A stretch of DNA of 64,000 bases from Anthoceros angustus (lineage: Eukaryota > Streptophyta > Anthocerotopsida > Anthocerotales > Anthocerotaceae): the NCBI GenBank assembly GCA_010909165.1, contig VJWM01000254.1:62001-126000 (forward strand), in the 5' to 3' direction. Each line of letters begins with the position of its first letter. Within the stretch, counting starts at the first letter, position 1. The notes beneath the pieces are model-generated. The model worked only from the letters and a program-made list of their open reading frames with translations, made no database searches and had not been told where the DNA came from. Positions 10,212 through 27,239 of the stretch are shown in pieces. A program made the position numbers and the translations under genes.

Positions 10212-11845
10212 CGGCTTCGATTTTGGGAACCCATGCACCCGAAACTTGTCATGGAGGCGGTGCTGCATTTTCGATCTAAGGTAACTTGAAAACGGGATGT
10301 CATGCCAGATCTGTTATGACAGACCCCGCAATGTGGTGATTTGCTTCGTGCTTTCATAGTCAGTGTTGTGACGATGGTGACTGTTCCGCGCTTTCTTACT
10401 GACTTGCTTCTGAATGACTAGAACTAACAGCAACATCTTGGCTCTCGCTTTCTTTCCAGACCTCTTTCATCAATATACACCTACCAGACATCGTTCATAT
10501 GGTTTTGCCGACGGTGGTGTAGCATTAGTGCAGCGCTAGTTCACGGGGTGAGGCCCACCCATCCCTTCCAACAATGTTTTTCTTTTCATTCTTTGAAATC
10601 ATCTCGGTACTGCTCTTGTGCCATTGGACCAACGAAGCGCACAAGCACCCTTGGAGGAAAGGTGTTCTTCATTAGTGTGCTTAGACAAGCCAACGACGGC
10701 CAGAAGGAAGTTCTTGAAGCGAAGTTCTAGTTAAGTTCCTCTCTACATCGGCCCGAGGAAACTCGATGATCTGCTTGTTCCCCAAATCAAGTTCTCGCAC
10801 CTCCTCTGGGCCTGCAACGCTCTTGATTCAAGATCATCATCTTCTGTTGTTTCAAACTTGCCCAAACCGAGACTCCCAACCATGGCCCGACCACCAATCC
10901 GTCAGAGTCCTTGTCCATATCCCCTTTCATGAGTGAGAGGCACCTCCAAGGCGCACTGGTCTCCCCACGAGGCGTCTAGTGCACAGCTCAATGTGGGCAT
11001 GCGCATTGCAGAGGGCAGCATCGAGCGCGCATGCGCACAGATGGAACCAACCAGGCACGCAGCGAAGCATCCCGGTTGGTCACCATGGCTGGCAAAACTC
11101 TACCGTTCAATAGATTCGAAATCAGCAGCACATGAGGTGGCACGATAAAATATCCGCGACAAGAGAAAACAAATAGAATGGCGCCCCAACAGTTTATCAT
11201 TTATTCCAAAATAGAAAGGGTCGTGGCACAGCAAGCATTCCGCCACACTTTCGCCAGGCGAGGAGATGGCGAACACCGTCGCCCATTTGGCAACGACGCT
11301 GAGTCCGGGGGAGACGAAGACCAGCCCTCCAGCCTCCCCGCCTACCGACGCCTGGGGCTGTTCCTGCCTCAGAGCGCTGCTCTGCCTGCCCGGCTGCCGC
11401 GCTGACTGCCCCCGACGGCCCCGACTCGGGAAGAGCTGCCGGCCTCGCATTGCCCGAGGAGACGCGCATTACAGTCATGGCACGGCGCCAGGATGCGGAT
11501 GGCGGGGGCGTGCGCATTCGCTTCCTGGGCCCGAGCGACTGCGGCAGCGCAGCTCGAATTGCCAGCGCGGGCCTCGGCAAGGCCGGGGAGAACCGCGATC
11601 CCCTGCACCAGCTGCAGCACGCGCTCGTGAATTGCCAGAATGCGGTTGTGGGTGGAATCGGGGCCGCGTTCGCCGAGCTGCAGGGGCGGGATGCGGGGAG
11701 GAGGCGGGCCGGGGCGATCTCCTGGCCGAAGGATGGGGCTCTGGAGCACGCCGGGACGGTTGTGGGCGATTCGGCGGAGGGCTGGACCGCCCCTGGGACG
11801 CGGGCTCGGAGGGGGCATGCGGGCCTTGGTCCCAGCAGAGTGGCC
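10212..11845. other. Intergenic; GC-rich from about 11200
   Basis: From 10212 to about 11150 no coding signal is recognised. From 11200 to 11845 the DNA is strongly GC-rich and open in several frames on both strands, as expected from composition alone. It leads directly into the first exon of the mitochondrial carrier and probably contains its promoter and leader. An upstream in-frame extension of the carrier to an ATG at 11450 is open but shows no recognisable domain. Confidence 0.4.
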
Positions 11846-14800
11846 ATGGTGTCTTATGCCCCGCAGCGGGGGACGTATGCGTATGATGCGCTTCAGCGCC
11901 GCTGGAAGGTCAGCAGCTTGCAGGGGGGAAACGCCTGTTTCGGTTAGGTCTGGATTGCTGGTTTTCCGTGGTGTTGGATTTTCTGGACTCCTGTTGCAAT
12001 GCTGCTGGAGTTCATGGCTGGCCGATTTCTGTGGTGGGGATTGTGCGTTCAGCTGGCGGAATTTAGTCAGGAGATGCTGTTAGTGCTTGATGCAGGAAGG
12101 GTGTTTGGAAGTGGTTTCAGTGTCTGAGAGTGCTGTGTGGTGGGCAGGTAAGTGTTGTTACTCTGTTGTGTCGCGCAGAGTTCGATTTTGTGCAACTTTG
12201 ACGATTTGCGTGTGCACCGGCTTTCTGACTCCAAGTTTGCATTGTAGGAGCTGGACAGAGACGGTGTAGGTTTCATTTCTGAGGGTGATCTGAAGGTGGC
12301 GTTGAAGAGGCTCAACTTGCCTGCTTCTGAGGAGGTTCATAGCTGCCTTTTGGTTTTGCAAGTGTTGCTGCGTCGTCACGTTCTGTGAGGGTGATCGTGT
12401 GCTGAGTGAATGCCGAGGGTGATTGCCTTCGGCGGATGTCATGGGAGATGAAGGTGCCTGTTGCTTGTGACTAATTGCGTCGTCTTGCTGGACCTTGGAT
12501 CCCGTGTCGTGCACAGGACGTGGAAGCCTTTGTTAATCAGGTCGCTGCTACATCGAAGAGCGGCACTCTCACCTTCGAAACCTTTGCTGAGTATGCAATC
12601 AACAGAGAAAATGAGCTTCTCAATACGTTCAAGGAACTTGACCAAAGAAAGGTGACCGTCAGCTTTCGTGATGTTAGACTTGGTTTCGATCTGTCGTGAT
12701 ATGGCCACCAATATAATATCGCCTTGTGCTTGACCAGATTGGCTACATAACCGAAGCTGAGCTGAAACAAGCTCTGCGGAAGTACAAATTCAGGTAGACT
12801 TTTTTTCTTAATCACATCCCTCGGCTCTGTCTTGGGCATCTTTTGGTGCCCTGATCAGCTACAGGCACTCTGCACTTCTGTTATTGTGGGCGTGGTGTAT
12901 GAGATGGATGCCCAACCGCTGACATACTCACTTGCTGTAGAATTGCTGACAAGGATGTAAAGAAGATGATCGACCGGATGCACGTGAGGGGTGGAATGCT
13001 TGGATCTCAGGATTTTTACAGCCAAACCAAGGCCTTCGATTTTGCTGAGTTCAGGTGCGTCGTACTTAGAATTCGCTGATTGGGAGTTCCTGCACCTGTG
13101 TTTGCATGGAGCACGTGCAACTGTAGACCGTCTACATCAGGTTTTCCGTGTGTTACTGAATGCAGTTCTTAGGTACTCCATGCAGGTGACTTCTGGCTAG
13201 TGCATACATGTGGAGATAACTCTTTGTCCTCATCGTGAGTTTGTGTGTGAATGTTCAGCAGAAGCTCTCAGAGTTCACACAAAATTTCACCCCGATTTTG
13301 AATTTACGTCATCGTTTTGCAGAGATTTCTTGATGTTATCCACTGCCAAAGATCTCAGAGATATTTTTGAAATCTGGGGAAGGGCTGTTATTGACTTAGG
13401 GGATGCAGACACAACTTTCCCAATGTCTTCTGGTACAGCTCTTCCTGGCCTTGTACCATTTGATTGACAGTTACATCGCTGTCAGGCAATGTGTTCTGAA
13501 GCTGTATTTTATGTACCGGAGTGCCTCGCAGTGAGCTGACTTGCTCTCGTATACATTACAGGGAGATACAACAAGCAGGGACGAGTTGGTCAGAGACGAC
13601 CGAAAGTACAGGTTCTTAAGCATCTTTTTGCAGGAGGCATGTCTGGTGCAGTATCAAGGACCGTTGTAGCCCCACTTGAAAGAATTAAGGCAAGTGTTGT
13701 GCTGTGTTTAAGGTGGTTTTGGGTTTGTAGCATCACTAGCAAACTATTCATGAGCTCTTTGCCTCCTTGTAGGTTATGTCCATGGTTGACTCAGATCTGG
13801 CCAGACAAGGATTCACCGCTGTTCTTAAAAAGATCTGGCGGTAAGTTGTCCATGTGCATATCAAGCTGTACTGTGTGTTGGCAATGCCCCTATTGCTAAA
13901 TATCACTAATGGCAGACCCATGCAGGGAGGAGGGTGTCCCTGGTCTTTTTAGAGGCAACCTATTGAATGTTTTGCGTATTGCACCCACCAAGGTATGCTG
14001 CTCTGGTCGTCGCTGCCAGTAAGCACTACTAGAGATACCTTTGTGTGGGATAAAGCACGTCAGTGCACAGGGAGGCATCAAAGCTTGACACACTGGTGTG
14101 TTGGAAACAGGCTGTCGAGTTTTTTGTATATGACAACCTCAAAGACGGGATTCTGAAAAGAACAGGACGGGTAGATATCAGTGGTCCAGAGCGGATGCTG
14201 CTTGGGTCAGTAGCATCAATGGCGGGAACCTTTGTGACACATCCTGTGGATACAGTGAGATCTGTTGTGACAGTACAAGGACCTCGGGCAGGTCGATCAT
14301 TGGTGGATGTGACTCGTGACATCATCCAGCGGGATAGTTGGTTGGGATTGTACAGGGGTCTAGGTCCCAACATGGTATACCACTTGCTCTATGGTGTCGT
14401 CTAGTCTGTTCTAATGCACGTGTAATCCAGACTCACGCGTTTATCCTTTGCAGGTCAGAGTGGCTCCATATGGTGCCATAAACTTTTTTGTCTATGATCA
14501 ACTGAAGCAATGGTACAGGAAGAAGATCGGTCCTGGTGGTGACCTCGGTGCTGTTCCAACCATGGTGTTCGGGTAATGTTGTGAGCCTGGTTTATTGTTG
14601 AAACTTCTCTCTATTCAACAGCACATGGCCCCACCCTCGTGGTTCACTGCATTTGACCATGCAGTCGCTCCCTGGTCCTCTCAGGGCTCTTGCAGGTGCA
14701 TCTGCTCAAACAGCAGTTTACCCTCTTGAGATGGTACAACGACGGTTGCAGGTTGGTAACGAGCTTGTGGCTTTTTACAAGTGTCCTTTGTTGCGTCGCT

Positions 14801-15151
14801 CATAGGGTTGCTGGGATTTCTCGACAACAGGTGCAAGCTGCAAGACAGGGTCCTAAACTATACAAAAACATGATGGATGCTTTCCAAGTTATTATCAAAG
14901 AAGAGGGTTTTCAAGCCCTGTATGCGGGTATGTTGTCGTGGGAATTTGCATGTGTACGCAGCTCAACTAGTCACGTGGTGGCTACCGATAACCAAAGCTG
15001 TTTTTTGTTGTTTACTATGCCTTGGATGTGGTGATTGACAGACACCTTTTCGCATGCAGGGCTTATTCCAAATTACTTGAAGCTTGTGCCAGCAGCGGCC
15101 ATCTCTTTCCTGGTCTACGAAGTGTTGAAGAAGCAACTGGATCTTAACTAG
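11846..15151 (+). CDS. EF-hand mitochondrial carrier (APC/SCaMC-like), 14 exons
   Basis: Inner-membrane solute carrier of the ATP-Mg/phosphate (APC/SCaMC) type: N-terminal EF-hand domain plus three carrier repeats. Exons: 11846-11908, 12248-12334, 12517-12651, 12738-12793, 12941-13054, 13323-13432, 13562-13689, 13773-13840, 13926-13992, 14111-14374, 14454-14572, 14685-14751, 14831-14927, 15060-15151; 1467 nt, 488 residues, near the family length. The ATG at 11846 has a good context (GCCATGG), and exon 1 supplies the first EF helix (YDALQRRWK) before ELDRDGVGFISE. Carrier signatures: PLERIK, HPVDTVR and YPLEMVQ; also GVPGLFRGNLLNVLRIAP and SWLGLYRGLGPNM. EF loops 2-4 have lost most ligands. 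The intron after exon 7 has a GC donor (GCAAGT). The start could lie further upstream in the same open frame. Transported substrate is inferred from the family. Confidence 0.9.
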
Positions 15152-15791
15152 CCGTTGAAGTTGATGCTTGTGGACATTCGTACCGGCTTGTCAAATGGCT
15201 CGTAACATACAATCGGAATGGGCTCCTCACCCAAATTTTGTTACAGTAGGGCAGGTTGCAGCTGTTCTTCCACCATGTAGAATAGGTGGTGATTGATTTT
15301 GCGGGGTACTCCAATTTGAGCGTTGAGTTCCACCTGGGCATGCGTCCCAGTGAAAACCCCTTCCGAGTCTGGAGTGCGCGATCGAACTACCTAGTCACAC
15401 TTGGCAGTACTATGATCGGCTGGGTCATTAGTGCCTCCTGCCGGTGGCACCCCGGTCATACTGTAAAGCACCAGCCGCCGTGAGATTCCTTCGTCCAAAT
15501 CTTTTAGTGGGTACTAAATACCTCTGACACTTGTTACATCCGTTTTCTGGAACCACCTATGATTGATCCCCTTCTTCCACCTAGTTCTCTGTTTTCTCAT
15601 CGGTCTTTATGTTATTTCGTGTAACAATGCGTCTATTTTTAGCATATTGGTTAATATATATATGTAAATATATATATAACTATTTAAATTTTATCTATAA
15701 ACTTGATCGATCGGTCCCCGAACACAAACCCATCTTCTGTGGACTTCAATAGAATTCTTCTCCTTCTTTCTTAAAACTTCTCGGCACTAGC

Positions 15792-15977
15792 AGTTCAGTG
15801 GAATAACACGAATTGAACTACAAACATGAACTAGAGCCACTTTGAGAAAGTAGTTCAGTGGAATAACAAAAATTGAACTACAAACATGAACTAGAGCCAC
15901 TTTCAGAAAGTTCTTTCAGTCCCTCTGGACTAAACTACACACATGAATTGGAGCCACTTTCAGCAAGTTCAGTCCCT
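15792..15977. repeat. 60-bp tandem repeat, two close copies and one degenerate
   Basis: Units 15792-15851 and 15852-15911 are nearly identical; both begin AGTTCAGTGGAATAAC and contain TGAACTAGAGCCACTTT. A third, diverged copy follows to about 15977 with GAATTGGAGCCACTTTCAG. The sequence is not open in a way that suggests coding. Confidence 0.85.
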
Positions 15978-16539
15978 CTAAGCCGAACCGTCTACGAATT
16001 ATGCACAACGAAAATTGAACCATACCCCCTCGACATGTTATAGTAAACTGAATGATAATTTCTATTTTTTTTACATTATATCATTTCATTTTTTAACCTT
16101 ATATCATTTCATGTTTTAACCTTTCCTGTTTCATACCATTTTTCGTTTAAGTTTGTACGCTTAATTTTGAACTCCTTTGTAAAGCCGTTATTCTGGGTGT
16201 TCATTTGTTCGCATGCCAAGACACTCGATTTTGATTGTAGCCCATCACTACAACTATTTTGAGTAATATGTGAGATTGTTTTCATTGAAACCTTTACATT
16301 CAAATATATCAACAAGGGCAACCACCTCTACTTTGAGCTCACAATCTTTCCTCTATTTGTCAACAATGTTGAAGCCTGCTTCCTCCAATTTACAATCACA
16401 TTATGCTAACAACTCTAACAACTCTTTGTGTGTCCAGGGAGTGGCGGTGCACACGACTGCTCGTGCTATGCTCCTAGGCTTGAACTCTGCGACAAGCTCC
16501 TGTCTCAATTAGTCATGGCTGAACGAGTACGAAACGGAA

Positions 16540-16850
16540 GCAGAACAGGAAGCTAGCGAATGCGAAAAAAGAGGGAAACGGGGAAATGTGAGGAAAGAGA
16601 AAGGTAAACGGAGGAAAACGGGAGATAAGTGAGAGGAAACGACAGAAAACAGGATGCAAATGAAAGAAAACGGAAAACGGGAAGCAAGTGGAGGGGAATC
16701 GCGGGAAACGGGATGCAAGGAGAGGGAAATAGAAAACAAGAGGAAAACGGGAGGCAAGCATGAGGGAAACGGAAAATGGGAGGCAAGCGGGAGGGAAATG
16801 GGGGAAAAATAGGAAGGGAATCGGAAGGGAAGTGGCAAAGAAACGGACGA
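16540..16850. repeat. Purine-rich low-complexity tract (GGGAAACGG-type)
   Basis: About 300 bp built from degenerate short units such as GGGAAACGG, GGAAAACGGGA and GGCAAGC. Purines dominate on the + strand. The complementary strand is open in three frames purely because of this composition. Confidence 0.8.
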
Positions 16851-19800
16851 GAGACAAAGTAAACGATACACGGTGAAAAAAGCAAAACAAAAAATATTTC
16901 TGATTTTACCTGAATTCGTATGACTAGTCAATAGTTTAGTTCATTAATTGTTTGTGGTGCAAATAGTTTAGTTCAGTAATCAATTCGATGTGAACTAAAC
17001 TACATTGCGCCATATTAGTCGTCTACAAGTCATATGAGATTGTATCCGTGTTATAGTTGTTGTAGGTTAAATTCACCACACGGCCAACTAACAACCGAAT
17101 TACACCCAAACTACCGATGCGAAGAAGTCCTAAGAACACAAACCCGTCATGAGAACATAAACCTCTGCCGACATCTTCAGAGTGGTCCACCCGTGCTTGG
17201 AAGTGCTCCACCCGCGTCTCCACTACTGGCTTCTCAAGGGAATCGTGAAAATGCTTTACCCCGACGTCATTAAATGCGGCCTCCTCCACTCCTGGTGCCT
17301 CACGTTCTAACTCGTCCTCATCAGCTGGAGTAGAAGATGCTTTGGAAGCCTAGGGAGGGGAGGGAGAGGAGGAAGGGGAGACAAGCTAGGGAGCGAAGGG
17401 TCACCCCTAGCTCTGTGACCTATTCATAGGCTAGAGCTGGCAAGCCCACGGGAAGGAGCTGGCAAGCCCATGGGAAGAAGCCGGCAACGGCTCCTCCTCG
17501 TCCTTCTCCGGGGCCTCAACTTCTAGAGCCCCTGCCCACTCTTCTTACCATTCGCCTCCTTCTTAGCCTTAGCCTTTAAAAGTAGGCAGCCTAGCTCACA
17601 GCTTTGCACAACCTGTTTTCTTTGAGAAACCCCAAGGCCATGGATCTTGGCACCCGCGGAGGGTTGCACTTACTCGGCCATTTCCCATAGATGTGGTACA
17701 GAAAATCATCCACATTTCTCTACTCCTGGGGTGAGAGTGTGTTTGTGCCTTGCCATATGAAGCGTAGGTTTTCATTCCGAACCTTGCCAAAGGTATCGAA
17801 CAACACATCTGGCCCTCCCAATCTCTCCTTCGAGCCCCATCGACAACTAGTCGTTCTGAATGTCCAAACCTGCTCTCGGAGCTTCTCAATGACATCACCA
17901 TTGTGCTAATTCCATACCTCTGGCCCTGAAGGTAGGAGCATCTCTCAGCTCTACTTCTAGGCGGGCAGCTCGATCCTGCACAGCCTTCGCCTGCCACTTC
18001 CGATTCCAGGCTTCCTTAAAAGATCACTACTCCCTTGGAGCCATGGGAGCAAGCAAGCAGTACACGTAGAGAGGAAGTGGGGAGGTGAAGGAAGCAGGGA
18101 GGAGAAGGGCGAGGAAGCAGGAAGCGGGAAGGGGGAGAGAGGCGGGACACGCCAATGTCTGAACCGCAGTCACAATGTTAATGGCAAAGTCAGTTGACTT
18201 TTAACTTACCTTAAGTTAAGTTTTATAGTAAAAATATGAAGAAGGACTTGAAGTAAAATAAAAATAAAAGTTATAAATATTTACATTATAGTAAATAATT
18301 CAAAATTCAAATTCACACCATTCATACTCTCTTACAAGGTTACCAAATGTACTTTGTCATATGGCACAAAGTGTGGCAGCGAAGCATGCTTGGACCAAAA
18401 ATAACTCTGAAAACTGATCCAAAACACAAAAAATGTTTGTTTAGCCTTGTTCTTTGAGATGCCAGCCACATAAATCTTTCCCAAACACATACAAGGTTTA
18501 GGTGTCAGGCGTGCACGATTTTAGGATTCTCGAAGTAAAGGAGTAAAACACTAGCTGCCCCCAGCTGGTGTCATCGAAATAATTAATGTATAAGCGAGAA
18601 AAACAAAAGTGAGTTCTAATAACCTCATCTTGGGACACCGGGTGCTTAGAAGTATGATATGTAGGACCCAACTTATGTGCTTTGCATGTAGAGAATAAGA
18701 AAAGAGAAACATGGCACCAAACTATTAGCGTATCCTCTTACGTGGTCTTTAGAACAAGATTAGTCTTTCGATAATGATAAGATACATGAAACCCCGGTTT
18801 GCAACTCCTAGTCGAGCAAATGCGCCGGGCTACCGGCGCATGAAGGATCTTTGCGATGCTAAAGACCTTTCTCATACCCAACACAACTAATTTCAAAAGA
18901 TTCTCATAATTGTAATCAAGAAAGACAAGATAAATTCTAATTATTTCATATAAAAATATATATTATATTATCTATCTAAATTTTACTGCTCAATCTCCCC
19001 TATCGCAATTACTTAGTTGCTTAGATACATCGTTATTGTTAAATAGGGGTTGACCCTAAACTCATGTAACTCAAGTAGTATTAGTTCACTACGGACGCAT
19101 CGCTTAGAGAATTTATGGGTGTTGTTTTGGAGATGGTGTGGGGTGATTGGCTCATTCTAATAGTGTAGCTCTGCATGGCAAGTTGGCTGCCAAAAATAGC
19201 CGTTATGTTGGTGTTCTGTGTTAACTGCAGTTTATAGAGATTATAACTATTTTATTTTTTTCTTATGCAATAAAGTATCCAACTCATGAAGAACCAAAGG
19301 TTTTTGTGTTTGGATGAGAAAAGGACAATTTAACCCCATTCAAGAGTAGAGCATGAAAACATACATTTTATGCAGGTCACAAACATGCACAAGTAGGTTC
19401 CGCCTGAACATGTAGGGCTTTAGTGTCGTAATGGGTCAAATTCGTCTCATTTCGTTTTTCAAATTGAAAATATAAATTATTTATAGTTTATAAATTATAG
19501 TACCTACCTACCCACCTACCTACCGAATTATAAACTAAAACATTTCAGAAACTCCTAAATCGGATGTCCCAACTCCTACCTTATATAGGTAGAACTCGGA
19601 AGAGGGAGAGCAAGGCAGCGAAAACAAAATAGGCAGCACCCCACGCTGCGAGTCCATAGCAGCCTTGAATACTGGTTCCGACGGTCGCATACGTCTCCTT
19701 AGCTGCTTCTGTTGCAATTGGGTGCTGTTTGTTGTGGCTTGTCAGGCTTGCCTTCGGTGCGCATGCATCCACCCGCGGCGCGGTGCAGGACCTGGAATGC

Positions 19801-20078
19801 GTGGCAGCCCATAGCCCTGTTCCCGCGATCCATGCTTTTCTCACGGCCCCCAGCTTGGCGCGGTAATGCTCTCCGCTTTCCAACCTTCTCTTTCCCTGCC
19901 GCTGCCACTAGGCTCGTGTTGTGATGTGCTCTGGTAGCTCCGGGGCAGGCAGGGTGGTGTGCCACTGGATCCGCCTGGCACGTCCATTGCACGCCAACTG
20001 GCGTTTCACCATCGCTGCATCCGGGTTTTCACTCTGTGGATTGCTAGGGTTTGTGTACAGGGCGTTGGAATTGATATT

Positions 20079-25860
<5,782 letters not shown>

Positions 25861-27239
25861 TGAGTAAGTAGAAGGCATCCCGGCTGTGTGCTAACTTAAC
25901 AGATTACAGATTGTTACCAGGGGAGCCAGCTCCAGTGTAGGCACCTAGTTGTTAGTCAGTCTCCCATTTTTAGCTGCAGCTGCTTGTTTCCTAGGCCCTC
26001 AACACGATGACACCCAGCTCCCTAGGCCACTGGGATGCTGAAGCAAGCCCATTAGCTTGCGCAGTCCCGATGCCGGCTGCCTCCCACAACAGCCCCTTTC
26101 TGTCAGGGAGGGCGCTGTTGGGCGACGTGACGGGGGCTGGTATACGTCGTGCATGAGCGGGCTGTACAGTAGTTTCTCCGCCAGCCTCCCAGACGTGTGT
26201 GTGTGTGTATGTATACACTGGCGCCCGCTCTGCTTCCAGGAGTGGGCAGCTGCATGTGCTTCCCATGTATCCCTCTCTTGTTGAAGCCTGTTGTTGTTGT
26301 GGAAGAGGATGTTTGTGACATATGTTGACGTGAAATGCAGCACCATCTCCGGCTGGGGCTGGTGTGGTCTTTTGCGTCTTTCAAGGAAATGCCATCATGT
26401 GAGAGCCTGTGGGCATTAAACGGGGTGCCTATGGAACTGGACGTGATAACTGGGCGCGTATGGTTGCAAGGGCCACGTTTTCTCGCTTGGGAACGTGAGA
26501 CATGGAGGGATGTGTAAAAGGAGCTCAGCTAGGAACTAGGGCTGGCCATGAGCATCTTTTGTGGGAGGTGATAAAAGAACGAAATGGAGATGATGGGGAT
26601 TTCCATAACTACCCGCCCCGGATCCACCTTCCAAGGAGGGCGTCCCCGGAAAACGGTTGGAACTCCAAGACCAGCACGTAAGTTTTAATAAACGGAGACA
26701 GGCACCCAGAAGCCAGGCGGGCCGTCTCGGGCTCGCAAACGCGAAGAACTCATAGGCAGTAAGCGAGAGGGAAATGATTATATAAAAGGCCTCGCCGAAA
26801 GCGTAGGAGAACACCTGCTTGGCTGTTGCCTCCTGGCTGGCGCTGCTGTTGGAGCTGCCGCTGCTTAGACTAGTAGACGACGACACTCCTCCAACACGCT
26901 TCGCTGCTTGCCCGCTTGCCCGCTTCCCCGCTGGTGGTCACCGGCTGTTTTGGTGCGACCCGATCCTGCCCTTGCCTTGCCTTGCCTTGCCTTTCCTTTC
27001 CTGTCCTTTCTCTTCTTCATCGCCATCTGCTTGCTGGGCGGTAGTGAAGTGCGCTGCTCGGCGCTTCCCTGCTGTGGGCGTTTGTGGGTTTTTTGTGGGC
27101 GCCAGTGTCTCGTGATTTGTGAAGCTTGCTCTGGTGTGGCATTGCGGGATCGGCATCGCCCAGATCTGGGAGCAAGGTGGGTGTTTGGTGGGTGGATCCG
27201 AGGGAGGGCAGGTGTGGAGAAAGGAGCAGAGCAGCAGCC
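25861..27239. other. SR140 3' flank and RHM promoter/leader
   Basis: The SR140 3' untranslated region grades into the RHM promoter and leader. A short GT-rich microsatellite lies near 26196-26212. A pentanucleotide run (CTTGC)4 at 26971-26990, followed by a pyrimidine tract, sits about 250 bp before the RHM start and may be in its leader or in a leader intron. No separate gene is supported. Confidence 0.45.

Larger units (their letters stand above)
15152..20078. other. Long non-coding stretch with repeats
   Basis: Nearly 5 kb without a supported gene. It is AT-rich at 15600-16300 and 18180-19560, purine-rich at 16540-16850 and 17340-18160, and GC-rich just before the SR140 start (19600-20070). 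On the - strand between about 17600 and 18000 there are interrupted open stretches, such as NVDDFLYHIYGKWPSKCNPP. These look like an eroded coding region, but I cannot assign a family. A CCTA-rich microsatellite lies at 19501-19524. Confidence 0.45.

Noticed and set aside
11197-11847. 216-codon - strand frame and a second overlapping 149-codon frame upstream of the carrier
   Set aside because: The region is very GC-rich and open in several frames on both strands. No domain, no splice support, Ala/Pro/Arg-dominated composition.
16509-16931. Three overlapping Phe/Ser/Pro-rich frames on the - strand
   Set aside because: Products of the purine-rich low-complexity tract; lack of stops follows from base composition.
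19581-19883. 100-codon - strand frame with a hydrophobic end, divergent from SR140
   Set aside because: It has no ATG (opens with TTG), no second Met and no recognisable family. Not supported as a gene.
26536-26886. 116-codon - strand frame with a hydrophobic stretch upstream of RHM
   Set aside because: It opens with GTG, not ATG, and has no homology I recognise. Probably chance within promoter sequence.
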